The notes beneath the pieces are model-generated. The model did not search any database and was not told the origin of the DNA. It saw only the letters and a program-made list of their open reading frames with translations. A program made the translations under genes and the position numbers. A DNA stretch of 64,000 nt. Origin: Mesostigma viride. Its lineage: Eukaryota > Streptophyta > Mesostigmatophyceae > Mesostigmatales > Mesostigmataceae. The stretch spans positions 4,371,949 to 4,435,948 of the forward strand of contig RPFO01000034.1 of NCBI GenBank assembly GCA_009746045.1, read 5' to 3'. Positions 43,586 to 54,207 of the stretch are shown piece by piece; position 1 is the first letter of the stretch, and each line of letters starts with the position of its first letter.

Positions 43586-44328
43586 CGTCAAAATAACCAG
43601 GTATTGGAGGAACCTGATCTTTCTTGAAGCCTAGTACTTGAGGAAATGTTTATCACAATAGGAATTAATGTTCATATCCCATTCGTTGATTAAACATTAA
43701 TAATATGGGGCGGCCACCATGTCTAGGGCCAGCCCTTTAGGTCACCTGGCTTGTAAACAACAAGGAGCAGCAATTTTCCTTAAGTGCTATGTCCACCCAA
43801 AGGGCAAAACCACAACAACGCATTGTAGCCGTCAGATTAGTGAAAATCGCAACATTGTCGGATGCACAAAAGTCATGCACATGCGCCAGAGGCGCGGCGC
43901 CGGAGCCAAAAGGTACTCTACCACTTATATTAGGTTTCTTTCTCTAAGGTCGGCGCAGGCTCAACTTATTTTCGTCTACATCTGTCACAAGGGAAGTGAC
44001 GCGGCGCCACAACTGGTCCGTCTGGCAAAAATTGCCAAAGTCCATGCAGCCCGTCATACCAGACAACTCAGAATATATGGTAAGACCTACGGACGGTACA
44101 AAAGTCCACAGTATCTTCCGTACTGAGATTCGACACTGAAAATAAAGCAAGGCACTGACGTAGCTCACACAGAATTGTGCCGGCAAGGTAAATCACGGCA
44201 TATCCTACGTAATAATTCCGTCAATGTCCCGACGGCAGAATAAACGATAATACAAACACGAGCAAGTGGCCCAAGCCTGCACTAATAAAAATGCGAGCCT
44301 GTGGCACAAAACGGTAAAACTTCTGACA
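43586..44328 (-). repeat. Element G 5' LTR
   Basis: 743 bp, nearly identical to 41211-41956; followed on the minus strand by the Met-type primer site at about 43585-43573. Confidence 0.92.
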
Positions 44329-44333
44329 CCTTC

Positions 44334-45624
44334 ACACCCCTTTCTCCCCAGTCTGGGGGTACCCTTGTTGGTACAATGTCTTTGTACCTCAGTTGTGGCA
44401 CGTCAATTTTGGCTTGATATTCTATCTGTTTGGTTTGTTTGGAATTTTTTTTCCCTTTCCCCCCCCCCCCTCCGGGTGCTTTCCGTCGCGAGGGCGCTCC
44501 GATTCCCATAGAGGGGGGAGGAGAGAAGAAGGAAGAGGCTTCACAGCCCCTTAGGGGGGGGAGGAGTCACATGGATAGGCATCTGTGTGTTACCCAGTTA
44601 GTGGACTGAAGGGAGAGGCTCCCATCCCCCTTAGGGGGGGGAGGAGTCTGTGTGAGAAAGCACTGAGGTTACTAGTGTTATTACTAGTGGTGAGATCAGG
44701 TGCATGTGTTGGTATGTGTATAGTAGATAGGTGGTTGGGTGTCCCTGGTTCATCAGGGACAAGGGTCAGCTGCACTATGATGTGTGCGCTTAGAAGATGT
44801 ATGTAGGTGTATGGGGTGTGCATAAAGGATTGGAAGATGCGTATGCGTGTCAGAGGAATCTTTCAATTTTTTTTTAATTTTCACTTTGTGTGGTTTCCTC
44901 CATGCAAAGGCACACGCAGGGCTCCCCCTTAGGGGGGGGAGGTATCTCATCTCTTTCGTGCGATGGATGTGCGCAGTCATGCACACTTGTCTCTTCCCCA
45001 CCACACCAATACCAGCCGCAGGTCCGCAAGGAGGAGCTATCTGCTCTTCAGGACCCCGCTCTTCAGGAGGGGTTGGACCTCGGCATTAGTTCATTCGGCG
45101 CGGAGTCCCCCTTGTAGTCATACGAGGTGGCGAGGGACACCGATTTCATAAGGGTTACGGCGGCGACAAAGAGCGCGGGATACGGTGCGCGCAGTTCGAG
45201 CTATGATCGCGCCTCAAGTTGCGACATCGGCGCGACGTCGGCGCAGTGGCGGCAGTCAGCGCTAGGGCGGCCGTCGGGCGAAGTATCACACGCGACTTCG
45301 ATCCGTCGCAAGCGTATATTTGTGCAACGGTGGTAAGCCACCGTACATGGAGCCCGCGCTATGCCCCTCAGGTATAGTGGCGACGGGCGACAAGGACAAG
45401 GAGACACAGTGGCCACATCGGCGAGTCGATGGACGCATCGGCGAGTCATTTGTTGGACAACATGGTTTGCGGCATTAACAAGGCGTCCGACCTCTCTTCG
45501 CAGTCCGCGGTGGAGGTCGAGCAGCGGGTTTTCTCCTAGCTGCAGGCGCTGCGTTTAGGTTTGGAGAAACAGATGGTTGCACAGGCAGAGTTTTTTTTTT
45601 TAGGCGCGGTTGTCCACCACGATG
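44334..45624. other. Unassigned sequence with G-tract repeats and decayed coding
   Basis: The motif CCCCTTAGGGGGGGGAGGAG or close forms recurs at about 44548, 44628 and 44926. From 45380 to 45624 a plus-strand frame looks like a decayed helical protein (LDNMVCGINKASDL, LGLEKQMVAQAE) broken by a stop and a T-run at 45591-45601. It resumes after element J (EAVLQKVMERMLTPQAAAG, to the stop at about 46984). Possibly an old Gag or coiled-coil gene. Confidence 0.4.
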
Positions 45625-45629
45625 GAAGC

Positions 45630-45707
45630 AGTTATATACAACGATTCCTGACGGAATCGACACTAAGCGCTTAGTATCGATTCCGTCAGGAATCGTTGTA
45701 TATAACT
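45630..45707. repeat. Palindrome P1 of element J
   Basis: 78 bp with 39-bp arms and one mismatch; centre AAGCGCTT. Confidence 0.95.
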
Positions 45708-46213
45708 AAAACTTTTGCTTGCGCCGGCAAGGCTAAGGCCGATACTAGTCGGGTCATCGAATTGGCTATTCGATTATCGAAGTTGCCTATTCGACCATCG
45801 AACTTTCCTATTCGATTATCGAATTTTCGTTATTCGATTGTCGAAATTTCCTATTCGACGGGGGGTCAGAGGCCAGCGGCCTATCATACTCGGTGCCCAG
45901 CGAGCCACCGAACTAGGCCTAGTCGATTATAGCGAGACATCGCGTGGAACTTAGCCGATTTCGGGGACTTAGCCGATTTTCGGAGCGACGTCGAACAACA
46001 CAGATGATTAGCCGGTTGAGCACATCATATCAGTCGAATAGCTAGCGCTGGTACTCGGCCTAGTAAGCGGAGAGCACTTGCCTATTTCGATTAACATATT
46101 AGGCCGAACGATTAGCGTCCGCAACGTTATTCGCATTACTAGGCGAAAAATCCACCCCCGGAACGATCCTAGCGGGATTCGAACCCGGGATGCCGGCGTG
46201 TCGCAACAGTCTT

Positions 46214-46291
46214 AGTTATATACAACGATTCCTGACGGAATCGACACTAAGCGCTTAGTGTCGATTCCGTCAGGAATCGTTGTATATAACT
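46214..46291. repeat. Palindrome P2 of element J (perfect)
   Basis: 78 bp, perfect; it is also the axis of the whole 1.25-kb palindrome. Confidence 0.95.
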
Positions 46292-46345
46292 AAGACTGCT
46301 GCGACACGCCGGCATCCCGGGTTCGAATCCCGCTAGGATCGTTCC
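46292..46345 (+). other. tRNA-like 3' half inside element J (copy on the plus strand)
   Basis: Directly after P2: AAGACTGCTGCGACACGCC, then GGTTCGAATCC (46320-46330), the exact B-box/T-arm consensus of tRNA genes, with four of five T-stem pairs. No full cloverleaf was made out. The mirror copy is at about 46160-46213 with GGATTCGAACC at 46175-46185. It could come from a tRNA gene and could serve as part of a Pol III promoter. Confidence 0.55.
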
Positions 46346-46798
46346 GGGGGTGGATTTTTCGCCTAGTAATGCGAATAACGTTGCGGACGCTAATCGTTCG
46401 GCCTAATATGTTAATCGAAATAGGCAAGTGCTCTCCGCTTACTAGGCCGAGTACCAGCGCTAGCTATTCGACTGATATGATGTGCTCAACCGGCTAATCA
46501 TCTGTGTTGTTCGACGTCGCTCCGAAAATCGGCTAAGTCCCCGAAATCGGCTAATTTCCACGCGATGTCTCGCTATAATCGACTAGGCCTAGTTCGGTGG
46601 CTCGCTGGGCACCGAGTATGATAGGCCGCTGGCCTCTGACCCCCCGTCGAATAGGAAATTTCGACAATCGAATAAGGAAAAATTCGATAATCGAATAGGA
46701 AAGTTCGATGGTCGAATAGGCAACTTCGATAATCGAATAGCCAATTCGATGACCCGACTAGTATCGGCCTTAGCCTTGCCGGCGCAAGCAAAAGTTTT

Positions 46799-46876
46799 AG
46801 TTATATACAACGATTCCTGACGGAATCGACACTAAGCGCTTAGTATCGATTCCGTCAGGAATCGTTGTATATAACT
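46799..46876. repeat. Palindrome P3 of element J
   Basis: Identical to P1 base for base, including the mismatch, in direct orientation. Confidence 0.95.
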
Positions 46877-46881
46877 GAAGC

Positions 46882-47379
46882 GGTACTCCAGAAGGTGATG
46901 GAGCGGATGTTGACTCCCCAAGCGGCGGCGGGACCTGGGGCTTCTACACATTCCAGTGCAGGACCCAATCAGGTCGCGCCTTAAGGGCCGGGCGGGGCAG
47001 TCACCAGCGCGACGTTACCGGTGGGTACTGTGACCGTTGCGGGTGGTACTTCAGGGGTCGCACCAGGGCCGTTAGGTCCCCACGTGGCGGGGCTTTCCAG
47101 CTCCTCCCACCGACCTTTGGCTCCTGTCCAGGTTCCCCCTCAGGGGTCTGGGTGGACCTCCCTATTGTCGCGTGTGGCGATAGTACGGGCGTGTGATTGG
47201 TCATGGTCACATGACAGTTTATATTGTGTTCTTCACCACATTGTCTGATCGGGTTGGAGCTTTGGCACCTTGCTTGCCATTGGTAGACTGTTCTATTTGG
47301 GACGTCGTTGAGTTGGTGACATTTGGTGACATTTGGCGACATTCGGTGATCTTTGGCGACTTTTGGCTACTTTATTGTA
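46882..47379 (+). other. Unassigned sequence between J and K
   Basis: The first 100 bp continue the decayed frame cut by J; the rest shows no gene. At 47315-47365 TTTGG.GAC is repeated. Confidence 0.4.
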
Positions 47380-48741
47380 GCATGGCCTTTATTGGCTCTT
47401 GTGATGAGAATTTGGAGGTTGAGCCACCTGCGTGTGATGTATCACCTCGTGCAGTTACAGTGGTGGTCGTGTCGATGCCTGTATTGACTATCCTCACTTT
47501 GGATGTGTTACGATTCACGTATGTCCGTGGCTAAACTTGTGGTGATCGTGGAGACCTTGGCTCACTGCCCTGTGTCTTGGCCCCTCGCTTCTGTCCTTTG
47601 GGCATGCATCCTTCTTCTGCGTGCCGCGCGGCCAATGGACGGGATCTGAGTTGGGCTTGCCCGATGGACCAGCTTAGTCGTGCAAGCTGGTCCCTGCCCC
47701 ATCGGGACCATAGGTCACTCATGGGTTGCACCATGCGTATACGGAGTCTAGCATGTTCTGGGCGTGGTTGTCGTTGGGCTAGCGGGGTAGCCGACCTCTC
47801 CCCAGAGAGGGGGGAGGAGTGTTGCGTCCAAGCCTATTTAATTAGGTTCCTTTAGTGGACAGTTCGGCGCAACAATGTTAAATAGGCGAAGTCTTAGTGT
47901 TCGACTATTTAGGACTATTTGTACAGCCGGTTCATACGGCGTTGTACTTGCTATTCAGTGGTTTTGTAGTACTTTCGGTACTTTGGTTTATCTGTAGGTG
48001 CGCAGCATGTCAATGTGCGTGGACCTAGTATAAGTCGTTTTGGGCGCTACGGTTCACACGCATTCACCGTACGACCCAAAACGACTTATACTAGGTCCAC
48101 GCACATTGACATGCTGCGCACCTACAGATAAACCAAAGTACCGAAAGTACTACAAAACCACTGAATAGCAAGTACAACGCCGTATATGAACCGGCTGTAC
48201 AAATAGTCCTAAATAGTCGAACACTAAGACTTCGCCTATTTAACATTGTTGCGCCGAACTGTCCACTAAAGGAACCTAATTAAATAGGCTTGGACGCAAC
48301 ACTCCTCCCCCCTCTCTGGGGAGAGGTCGGCTACCCCGCTAGCCCAACGACAACCACGCCCAGAACATGCTAGACTCCGTATACGCATGGTGCAACCCAT
48401 GAGTGACCTATGGTCCCGATGGGGCAGGGACCAGCTTGCACGACTAAGCTGGTCCATCGGGCAAGCCCAACTCAGATCCCGTCCATTGGCCGCGCGGCAC
48501 GCAGAAGAAGGATGCATGCCCAAAGGACAGAAGCGAGGGGCCAAGACACAGGGCAGTGAGCCAAGGTCTCCACGATCACCACAAGTTTAGCCACGGACAT
48601 ACGTGAATCGTAACACATCCAAAGTGAGGATAGTCAATACAGGCATCGACACGACCACCACTGTAACTGCACGAGGTGATACATCACACGCAGGTGGCTC
48701 AACCTCCAAATTCTCATCACAAGAGCCAATAAAGGCCATGC
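47380..48741. repeat. Palindrome K: fold-back of TRIM family I
   Basis: Arms of about 665 bp (47380-48045 and 48076-48741), nearly perfect, with a 30-bp loop (48046-48075). The left arm holds the family's inside region, its purine tract and the first 226 bp of the LTR. The right arm holds the same on the opposite strand. The left arm ends at the junction between LTR and inside (CA/TGG), within 3 bases. Identical 92-codon ORFs on both strands (47577-47855, 48266-48544) are mirror images, not genes. Confidence 0.9.
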
Positions 48742-49180
48742 ATTTCCTAAACCCGCGGGCGTGACCCAGCCGGAAAGAGAAAGAGATTAACTCAATTCAT
48801 TTCATTCATTCCGGGGGTGACAATGGTGAACGTTCCCACACACTATTAACCTTGGCGGCTCACGGCGTTGCCAAGCAGTGCCAAGCAGCACTGCTTGGAC
48901 GCATGGTCAACCGAGATCTCTAGGGCGCTACGGTTCACACGCATTCACCGTACGACCCAAAACGACTTATACTAGGTCCACGCACATTGACATGCTGCGC
49001 ACCTACAGATAAACCAAAGTACCGAAAGTACTACAAAACCACTGAATAGCAAGTACAACGCCGTATGAACCGGCTGTACAAATAGTCCTAAATAGTCGAA
49101 CACTAAGACTTCGCCTATTTAACATTGTTGCGCCGAACTGTCCACTAAAGGAACCTAATTAAATAGGCTTGGACGCAACA
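48046..49180 (-). mobile_element. TRIM family I element, 3' LTR truncated
   Basis: On the minus strand: 5' LTR (49180-48739, 442 bp, TGTTGCG...AATGCA), TGG primer-site start (TGGCCTTTATTGG), 437-bp inside without coding, purine tract GAGAGGGGGGAGGAG, then 256 bp of the 3' LTR (48301-48046) where the fold-back begins. Small size, no coding, and LTR/PBS/PPT order are the marks of a TRIM. Confidence 0.8.
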
Positions 49181-50339
49181 CCATTGTTCCAAAAATGTGG
49201 GTAGAAAAAGAAATGGGTTTTCGCGAAATGAACGCTTGAACGCTCGTCGTCAAAAAATGCACACCTCACGGAGTGCTTTTTAATGCAAGTTAGTGCAGGC
49301 TGAGAGCTTGGGAAACTCAGTGCACGCAAACGATGCCAAATGGCCAGTGTGGAGACGACGAGACACCTTGGCATTAGGATAGAATGGCACATATACCGCT
49401 GGTCAGCCGTCAATTGCGGCTGACCAGACTTTGCGTAAGTTAAGCCTAACTTACTGATCCTGGACGGACTAGCCTATCAGTTACAACCTGATCTAGTCAG
49501 TCCTAACATGACAACTACAGTCCCGGTACTGAGGTACCGGCTCATCACATACTGAGTCTAGCCACGTGTCCATGCCACGACTGCTCTAGTCCAGCACCGT
49601 CCCAGTACCCAATTGGGCGCCGGCGGTGCTGGCACGTGTCCACTTAGGCTACAGGCGGGAGACTTAGACTAACTACCTGGCCCGCACAGATCAGGTAGAT
49701 ACATCAGATAGACTAGCTGGCACCTAGCCCGCCCAGCCTGGGCGATATGTCCTCACCTGGCGTGCCCCCGGCCGCGCGCGGCAGGGCCGCCACCCGTGGA
49801 CTTTTCGTGATAGGCTCGGCATGGACATGTGCTACACTAGACGTGACGGGCTCACCCCCGGGCAGCCTCCTGGTTTGTCTGTAATATGGAGGCAGATGGT
49901 GCGCAAGGATGGATGGCAAGTAGTGATGAAGGAGACCACCCCCAAGCCTGTGGGGGCTCCGCGTGTGACCAAGTATGGCATTCATAGCGATTCGGGCCGC
50001 GGTGCCCACACCCCTGTAACTAGGACCTAGAAAGCTTATACCATCCATTCCATCCCATGTTCCCCTCCCACTGAGGACTTATGCTCACGTGACGCAGTCA
50101 CGTGTCTATTAATTAATTAATTAATTAATTAATGATAGTTTGTGTGATTCGGACCAGTTATTTTGGGCCTAGGTTGATGTATGCGATCTTCTAGCCGGGC
50201 TGGCGCAGTCGCGGCGCGCTGCGTACTTTATAGCTGGTTGAGATATTGTACTCATGCGTGGATTCTGTAGGCGAGGGTCGATGTCGACCCGAGGATCTTG
50301 TGTGGACTGCATGTTTTGGAAGGTCGGCGCCATGTCGGC
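49181..50339. other. Unassigned sequence
   Basis: No gene supported. There is a hairpin GGTCAGCCG/CGGCTGACC at about 49400-49427 and an (ATTA)n run at 50109-50133. The ORFs here lack family features. Confidence 0.4.
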
Positions 50340-51603
50340 CAGTGATGCGCCATACGCCGTATTATACGCCGTATTTAGCGTATTATGCGCGATACGCAAG
50401 CGGCGCGCACGAAAATGGGGTACTTTTATACGCAACGCGTATTTTTGCGCATTTTTGCGTATTTTCGCGTATTTTTTGGCATATTTTTGGCTTACGAGGT
50501 GGGTGCATTTGCTTGCCTAGACTGCGGCGCGCCGACCTGTAGTAGGAACAAATAATTGCGTGATGAGCTAGCTAGTGTATAATGCAAGAAAGCGTTCGAA
50601 TCGTGACTTGTGAAGGCGGGAATGTGAAGGCGGGAAGGCTGAAGACTAAAGACAACAGGTGACAAGGTTTCTTTGTCTGCCAGCAACATCAGTGCGTAGC
50701 ATATCGACATCCAGGCATGGCTGACGCGAGTGAGGAGTCAATGGAACACAATGATGATGTGCGGCCCGATGAAGAAGAGGCCGCATCCGAAACTGTCTGG
50801 ACATACATTAGCAAAGAGCGCATCCTCAAGAACGGGCTGCAGACAAATAAATACTTCATGGAGTGCTCACTCTGCCAGGCAAAGTTCAGTGGTTCTTTTA
50901 CCCGAGCAAGGTGCCATATCCTGGGCGGCTCGTACGCAAAGGACGCAAAAGTGTGCCCTTGCAAGAAGCCACCGCCGGTACTCCGTTACAAGATGCTGAT
51001 TGAGCAGGCGGAGAAGGATAGCACTGCCAAGAAACGGAAGGCGACTAGTGACGCCAAGAAGCAGGCTGATGTGCGGGCGGCGTTTCAGCATGTCTTATTT
51101 TCAGATGGCACAATGTTCTTATCACTTCTATATTTGGCAGCTTGGCAGTCGGCCAAGCTCTCTTTAAGTACTATATTTGGAAGACAGTTCTCTGCCGCTT
51201 CAATGTATAGAGTGCATTCATATCTTGAGTTCTACAAATTTATTATCCTTTCCAGTGAGTTGTGAATTGATACGTACTGGTATTGATACTGAGTTGCATG
51301 TTGTCTCGATTTTGAAGAGAAACTATCAAGTTAGACCGTTATAAACTATGCTTGTATTTCTAGGTAGTGATGACAATGCCAAGGTCATGCTATATATGTC
51401 ATCTATAGCCAAAAGCGGGTATGGAAAAAACACCAGCAGACCATGCTTGGTTGCTCAGAATGTTGAAAACCCCTCAAAACCATGCCAAAAAAGGGGTTTT
51501 CAACAGTTAGCGTACGATTAACGTATAATACATTATACACCGCGTATTATACATTATACACCTGGGGCCGCGTACGACGCGTATCGCGTATGGCCCATCA
51601 CTG
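50340..51603 (+). mobile_element. hAT-like element with inverted ends
   Basis: Left end CAGTGATGCGCCATACGC (50340-50357) and right end, reversed, CAGTGATGGGCCATACGC (51603-51586): 17 of 18 match, beginning CAGTG as hAT elements do. Subterminal TACGC/GCGTA repeats lie inside both ends. Flanking 8-mers (ATGTCGGC and TCACCAAC) do not match, so no target duplication is seen. One BED-finger ORF lies inside; the hAT catalytic domain is absent, so it is non-autonomous or truncated. Confidence 0.7.
50717..51265 (+). CDS. BED-type zinc-finger protein, N-terminal exon of a hAT transposase
   Basis: 182 codons from ATG (MADASEESMEHNDD). Acidic start (about 1-30), then a BED-like finger of about 30-75: VWTYISK, CSLCQAKFSGSFTRARCHILGG with CX2C then His, and a following VCPC. 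A basic coiled-coil-like stretch (EKDSTAKKRKATSDAKKQAD) follows. BED fingers bind the transposon ends. After about residue 125 the coding look fades, and splicing at about 51250 (TTTCCAG) or earlier is possible. No RNase H-like catalytic core or hAT dimerisation domain follows inside the inverted repeats. Confidence 0.65.
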   Translation: MADASEESMEHNDDVRPDEEEAASETVWTYISKERILKNGLQTNKYFMECSLCQAKFSGSFTRARCHILGGSYAKDAKVCPCKKPPPVLRYKMLIEQAEKDSTAKKRKATSDAKKQADVRAAFQHVLFSDGTMFLSLLYLAAWQSAKLSLSTIFGRQFSAASMYRVHSYLEFYKFIILSSEL

Positions 51604-53400
51604 TCACCAACCTCGGACTTTGGCGAGATTGTGAACTCGTCCTGTGAACTCGTGAACTCCTCGGGACCCAAAATTAGCTCGGCCCCGGTCGGCCCAGTTC
51701 ACCAAAGAGTTCACAAAGAGTTCACCGCCTCATGTGAGTCGTGCCTATAAAAGGCGGTAGTCCAGTTTCTCGCCAATACAGTAGCGTCATGTACAGTAGG
51801 GAGATACTGTAGTCGCGTCGTCCCCCCTGCCGGAAGCGCATAATTTGGCCCTGATGACACAAACTCTAGTGCGGGGGTGAGTGCGGGGTTCCGGGACACC
51901 ACCGCACTAAGTCCGACGCGCCTGCCCAGGCCACGCCGCGCCGGACCGGCACACGAGTTACGCGGGAAAAAAGGGCCTGCCGCGCCAATTAGGACTTGGC
52001 TAATTTCTTTGTTGACTACAAGCGCAGTCAAGGATGATAAAACGTAGCAATGGCGGACATGTTAGGGTGATGCTCGGCTTAGGGACAGTGGACATGTTTG
52101 AGTGATTGCTCGCCAGACTCGAGCTCGCTGGCATACACGTCCGTGGCACCCTCGGCATTTAGCTGGGTTGACGCAAATCCTTGTACTGTTTACTGGTGTG
52201 TGCGATAATAAAGGAATGGTTATGCACGACATCTAAATGCGAATATCACACAAAAACTGGTTCCTGGAATTCTCGCGAGCTGCGCGGTGTATGACTGGCG
52301 CTTTCCGTTTTTAATTTGCTTCTCGCCTTTTGTGCTCCAAACAGGGGGGTCGTTTACATCCACTGCAACAAAGTGCTCGTGACCTCCAGCTTTCATGGCC
52401 CGGCCCTGCCTTTGCTGCTTGACCAGCACCAGACAGGGTGTGCTGGTGGCCATCCTCGCAATTTTTCTAGCGGTCAGCGGCATCGTGTGGGTCTGTGCCT
52501 TAGGTAAGGCGTTAAGCCCTTATTCCAGTTTCTGTCCAAATGGCACATCATATTAACTGTACTTGCTTCGTCTTGCGCATGCGGACCCCCCCTTGTTAAT
52601 GATGCGTTGTCCTGACATTAGCTTCGCATGTGCATTAATGGGACGTGTTCCCGATGTGCATATTTCGGCCCATTATTACTTCAACATACAATTTCATGGC
52701 GATATTAACTATATGAATTAAATGCATTTCCTCTTTCCTTAATCCTTCTAGTTATACCCTTTTTTCATGTTTGGTTGGTGGTTATCCATGTAGGGCATGT
52801 GGCGGTGCAAGAGCGCGCGCGGGTGCCTGCGAAGTTTTCAGTTGTCGCGCCTATCAACCCAGGTAAGCAAGGAGTAGAGGGAAAGACTAAGAATATATTT
52901 TCTGAATTTCTAGGTCATAGTTGTCCTTTTGCACGAGATGGAAGCGTTATGCCATGGGGCTTTATGGTTGGGTAATAGCCCTCCTGAGAACGGCTTGCTC
53001 TGCAACTTTGTTGGTATGTTCATACCTTGTCACGCGGCAATGTGGTGCAGATCTTCATGCATCCACATGGTGGATCACCTTGGCGTTATTGGCACTACAT
53101 GTTGGTCTGAGGTAAGGAATCCATGCTACCCTAAAACGACTAATGCACTGAATGCTCCTCTTTCAGTTTCCAGCGGAATACACAATGATGAGTTGTTTCA
53201 GATACTTCTTGGCGCCACGTGCGGCACGCGGTGGGCCTAGCCTATTGGGATCTAGCGGAAGCTATTCTTAAGTTAGGGTTTATTTTTGGAGTTATATTGG
53301 CAGCCCCATGCAGCTATGCCTAGACTTGCTTGGCCATTTTGAGGTGCGATCGAGGTAGTTCATAACTTCTTTCTTCGCTGCCCTTTTTCCTTTTGCGCGT
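51604..53400. other. Unassigned sequence
   Basis: No gene with support. GTGAACTCGTGAACTC-type short repeats are at 51630-51660. A minus-strand ORF at 52483-52220 (MPLTARKIARM, 87 residues) and several short ORFs near 52775-53240 have no family motifs. This may include 5' exons of the MULE gene below, but I could not define them. Confidence 0.35.
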
Positions 53401-53751
53401 TGCTGAGCAGGGATATGCCGAGGTGCTCTCCTTATGTCCATGTCTGCATTTGGCACAAGGCACAATGCATCGCTCCAAAACGGCAGTCAGTTCGGCGACC
53501 CAGGCATCGCGGTATTGTTCGCCGCCTTCTCGCTCGGCGTAAAGCGGTGCGGCAACGCAAGCATCCTTCCTCACAGCGCGGGGAAAGCATCCCTCCCCCT
53601 CCCCCGCCACCTTCCCCGCAAAGGGAAATAGTGTGGCATATGATACGTTTCGTACGCAGACTATACATCATACGCAGCTTTGCCGTACGGATGTTAAACG
53701 TATGCCTACGGATACGCGTACTCTTGCGTATTACGTACTCTCACGTATTAT

Positions 53752-53939
53752 CTTTCTCTGCTTCCCCGCCACCCCCACCGCCACCGCCACCGCCACCGCC
53801 ACCGCCACCGCCACCGCCACCGCCACCTTCTCCGCCACCTTCTCCGCCACTTTCTCCGCCACCTTCCCATGTTGGAGCACCTCCACCTGCGGCAGCGCCG
53901 GCACCGATTGGTCAGCACGGCGGACAACCGTTTTCCAAC
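53752..53939 (+). CDS. Proline-rich exon, probably of the MULE gene
   Basis: The frame reads a run of prolines coded by (CCACCG)n (53768-53823), then SPPPSPPLSPPPSHVGA and PIGQHGGQPFSN. A good donor site follows at 53940 (AAC/GTACGT, phase 0), and the acceptor at 54207 gives an in-frame join. The 5' end of the exon is uncertain. Ser-Pro-rich runs are common in green algae. Confidence 0.45.
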
Positions 53940-54207
53940 GTACGTTGCCCTTCCATGTCGTTATCTCATTTTCCCGTTCGAACTCGCTCATGCTTGGTAG
54001 CGACATGGTCTGGAATGTTCTTGTTGTAAGCATCTTTCCATGATAATGGAGTTATTTGCATATAAGGCAGTTAGTGAGCTTCATAATGGCAACTTATGTT
54101 TATGGCGTCCCCAGCTAATTGCACCCACCAAATCCATGACTATGTTGTAACTTGTAATTAGTTTCTGAACATCGTGTTTAATTTCTTATGTTGCTGACCC
54201 AAAACAG

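Larger units (their letters stand above)
41211..44328 (-). mobile_element. Element G: Gag-only LTR retrotransposon (TR-GAG type)
   Basis: LTRs 41211-41956 and 43586-44328 are nearly identical, with one short indel region near 41465/43840. They run TGTCAAAAT...CTTCTGACA, with a duplication CCTTC at 41206-41210 and 44329-44333. On the minus strand, TGGTATCGAGTTA follows the 5' LTR directly; it resembles the initiator-Met tRNA primer site TGGTATCAGAGC of Copia elements. A purine tract (CAAGGGGGTGTG) precedes the 3' LTR. Only a Copia-type Gag and one small ORF lie inside (1.6 kb); there is no INT, PR, RT or RH. It must depend on enzymes from another element. Confidence 0.93.
45630..46876. mobile_element. 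Element J: palindromic element with three 78-bp palindromes and 5-bp target duplication
   Basis: 1247 bp flanked by GAAGC (45625-45629 and 46877-46881). Layout: P1 (45630-45707), inside (45708-46213), P2 (46214-46291), the same inside reversed (46292-46798), P3 (46799-46876). Each P starts AGTTATATACAACG and ends in its complement. P2 is a perfect palindrome. P1 and P3 have the same single mismatch in the same direction (GACACTAAGC / GCTTAGTATC), so they are direct repeats of each other, as LTRs would be, although the rest is inverted. AGTTA...TAACT ends and a 5-bp duplication match the LTR elements A, B, E and F. The inside holds a tRNA-like T-arm and about five CCTATTCGA.TATCGAA repeats (45769-45860). 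No ORF of note. Confidence 0.85.

Noticed and set aside
41344..44126. Two nearly identical ORFs of about 135 codons
   Set aside because: They lie in the two LTRs of element G; duplicated because the LTRs are, not because of gene conservation.
46292..46345. A functional tRNA gene
   Set aside because: Only the T-arm/B-box and part of an anticodon-arm-like stretch are seen; no acceptor stem or D-arm could be paired.
45696..46810. Similar short ORFs on both strands (MYITKTFACAGK...)
   Set aside because: Mirror images within palindrome J, with no coding signal apart from simple repeats.
47577..48544. Identical 92-codon ORFs on opposite strands
   Set aside because: Mirror images within palindrome K; they lie in the TRIM inside region and carry no family motif.
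50332..51611. 8-bp target duplication for the hAT-like element
   Set aside because: ATGTCGGC and TCACCAAC do not match; the element is called on its inverted ends only.
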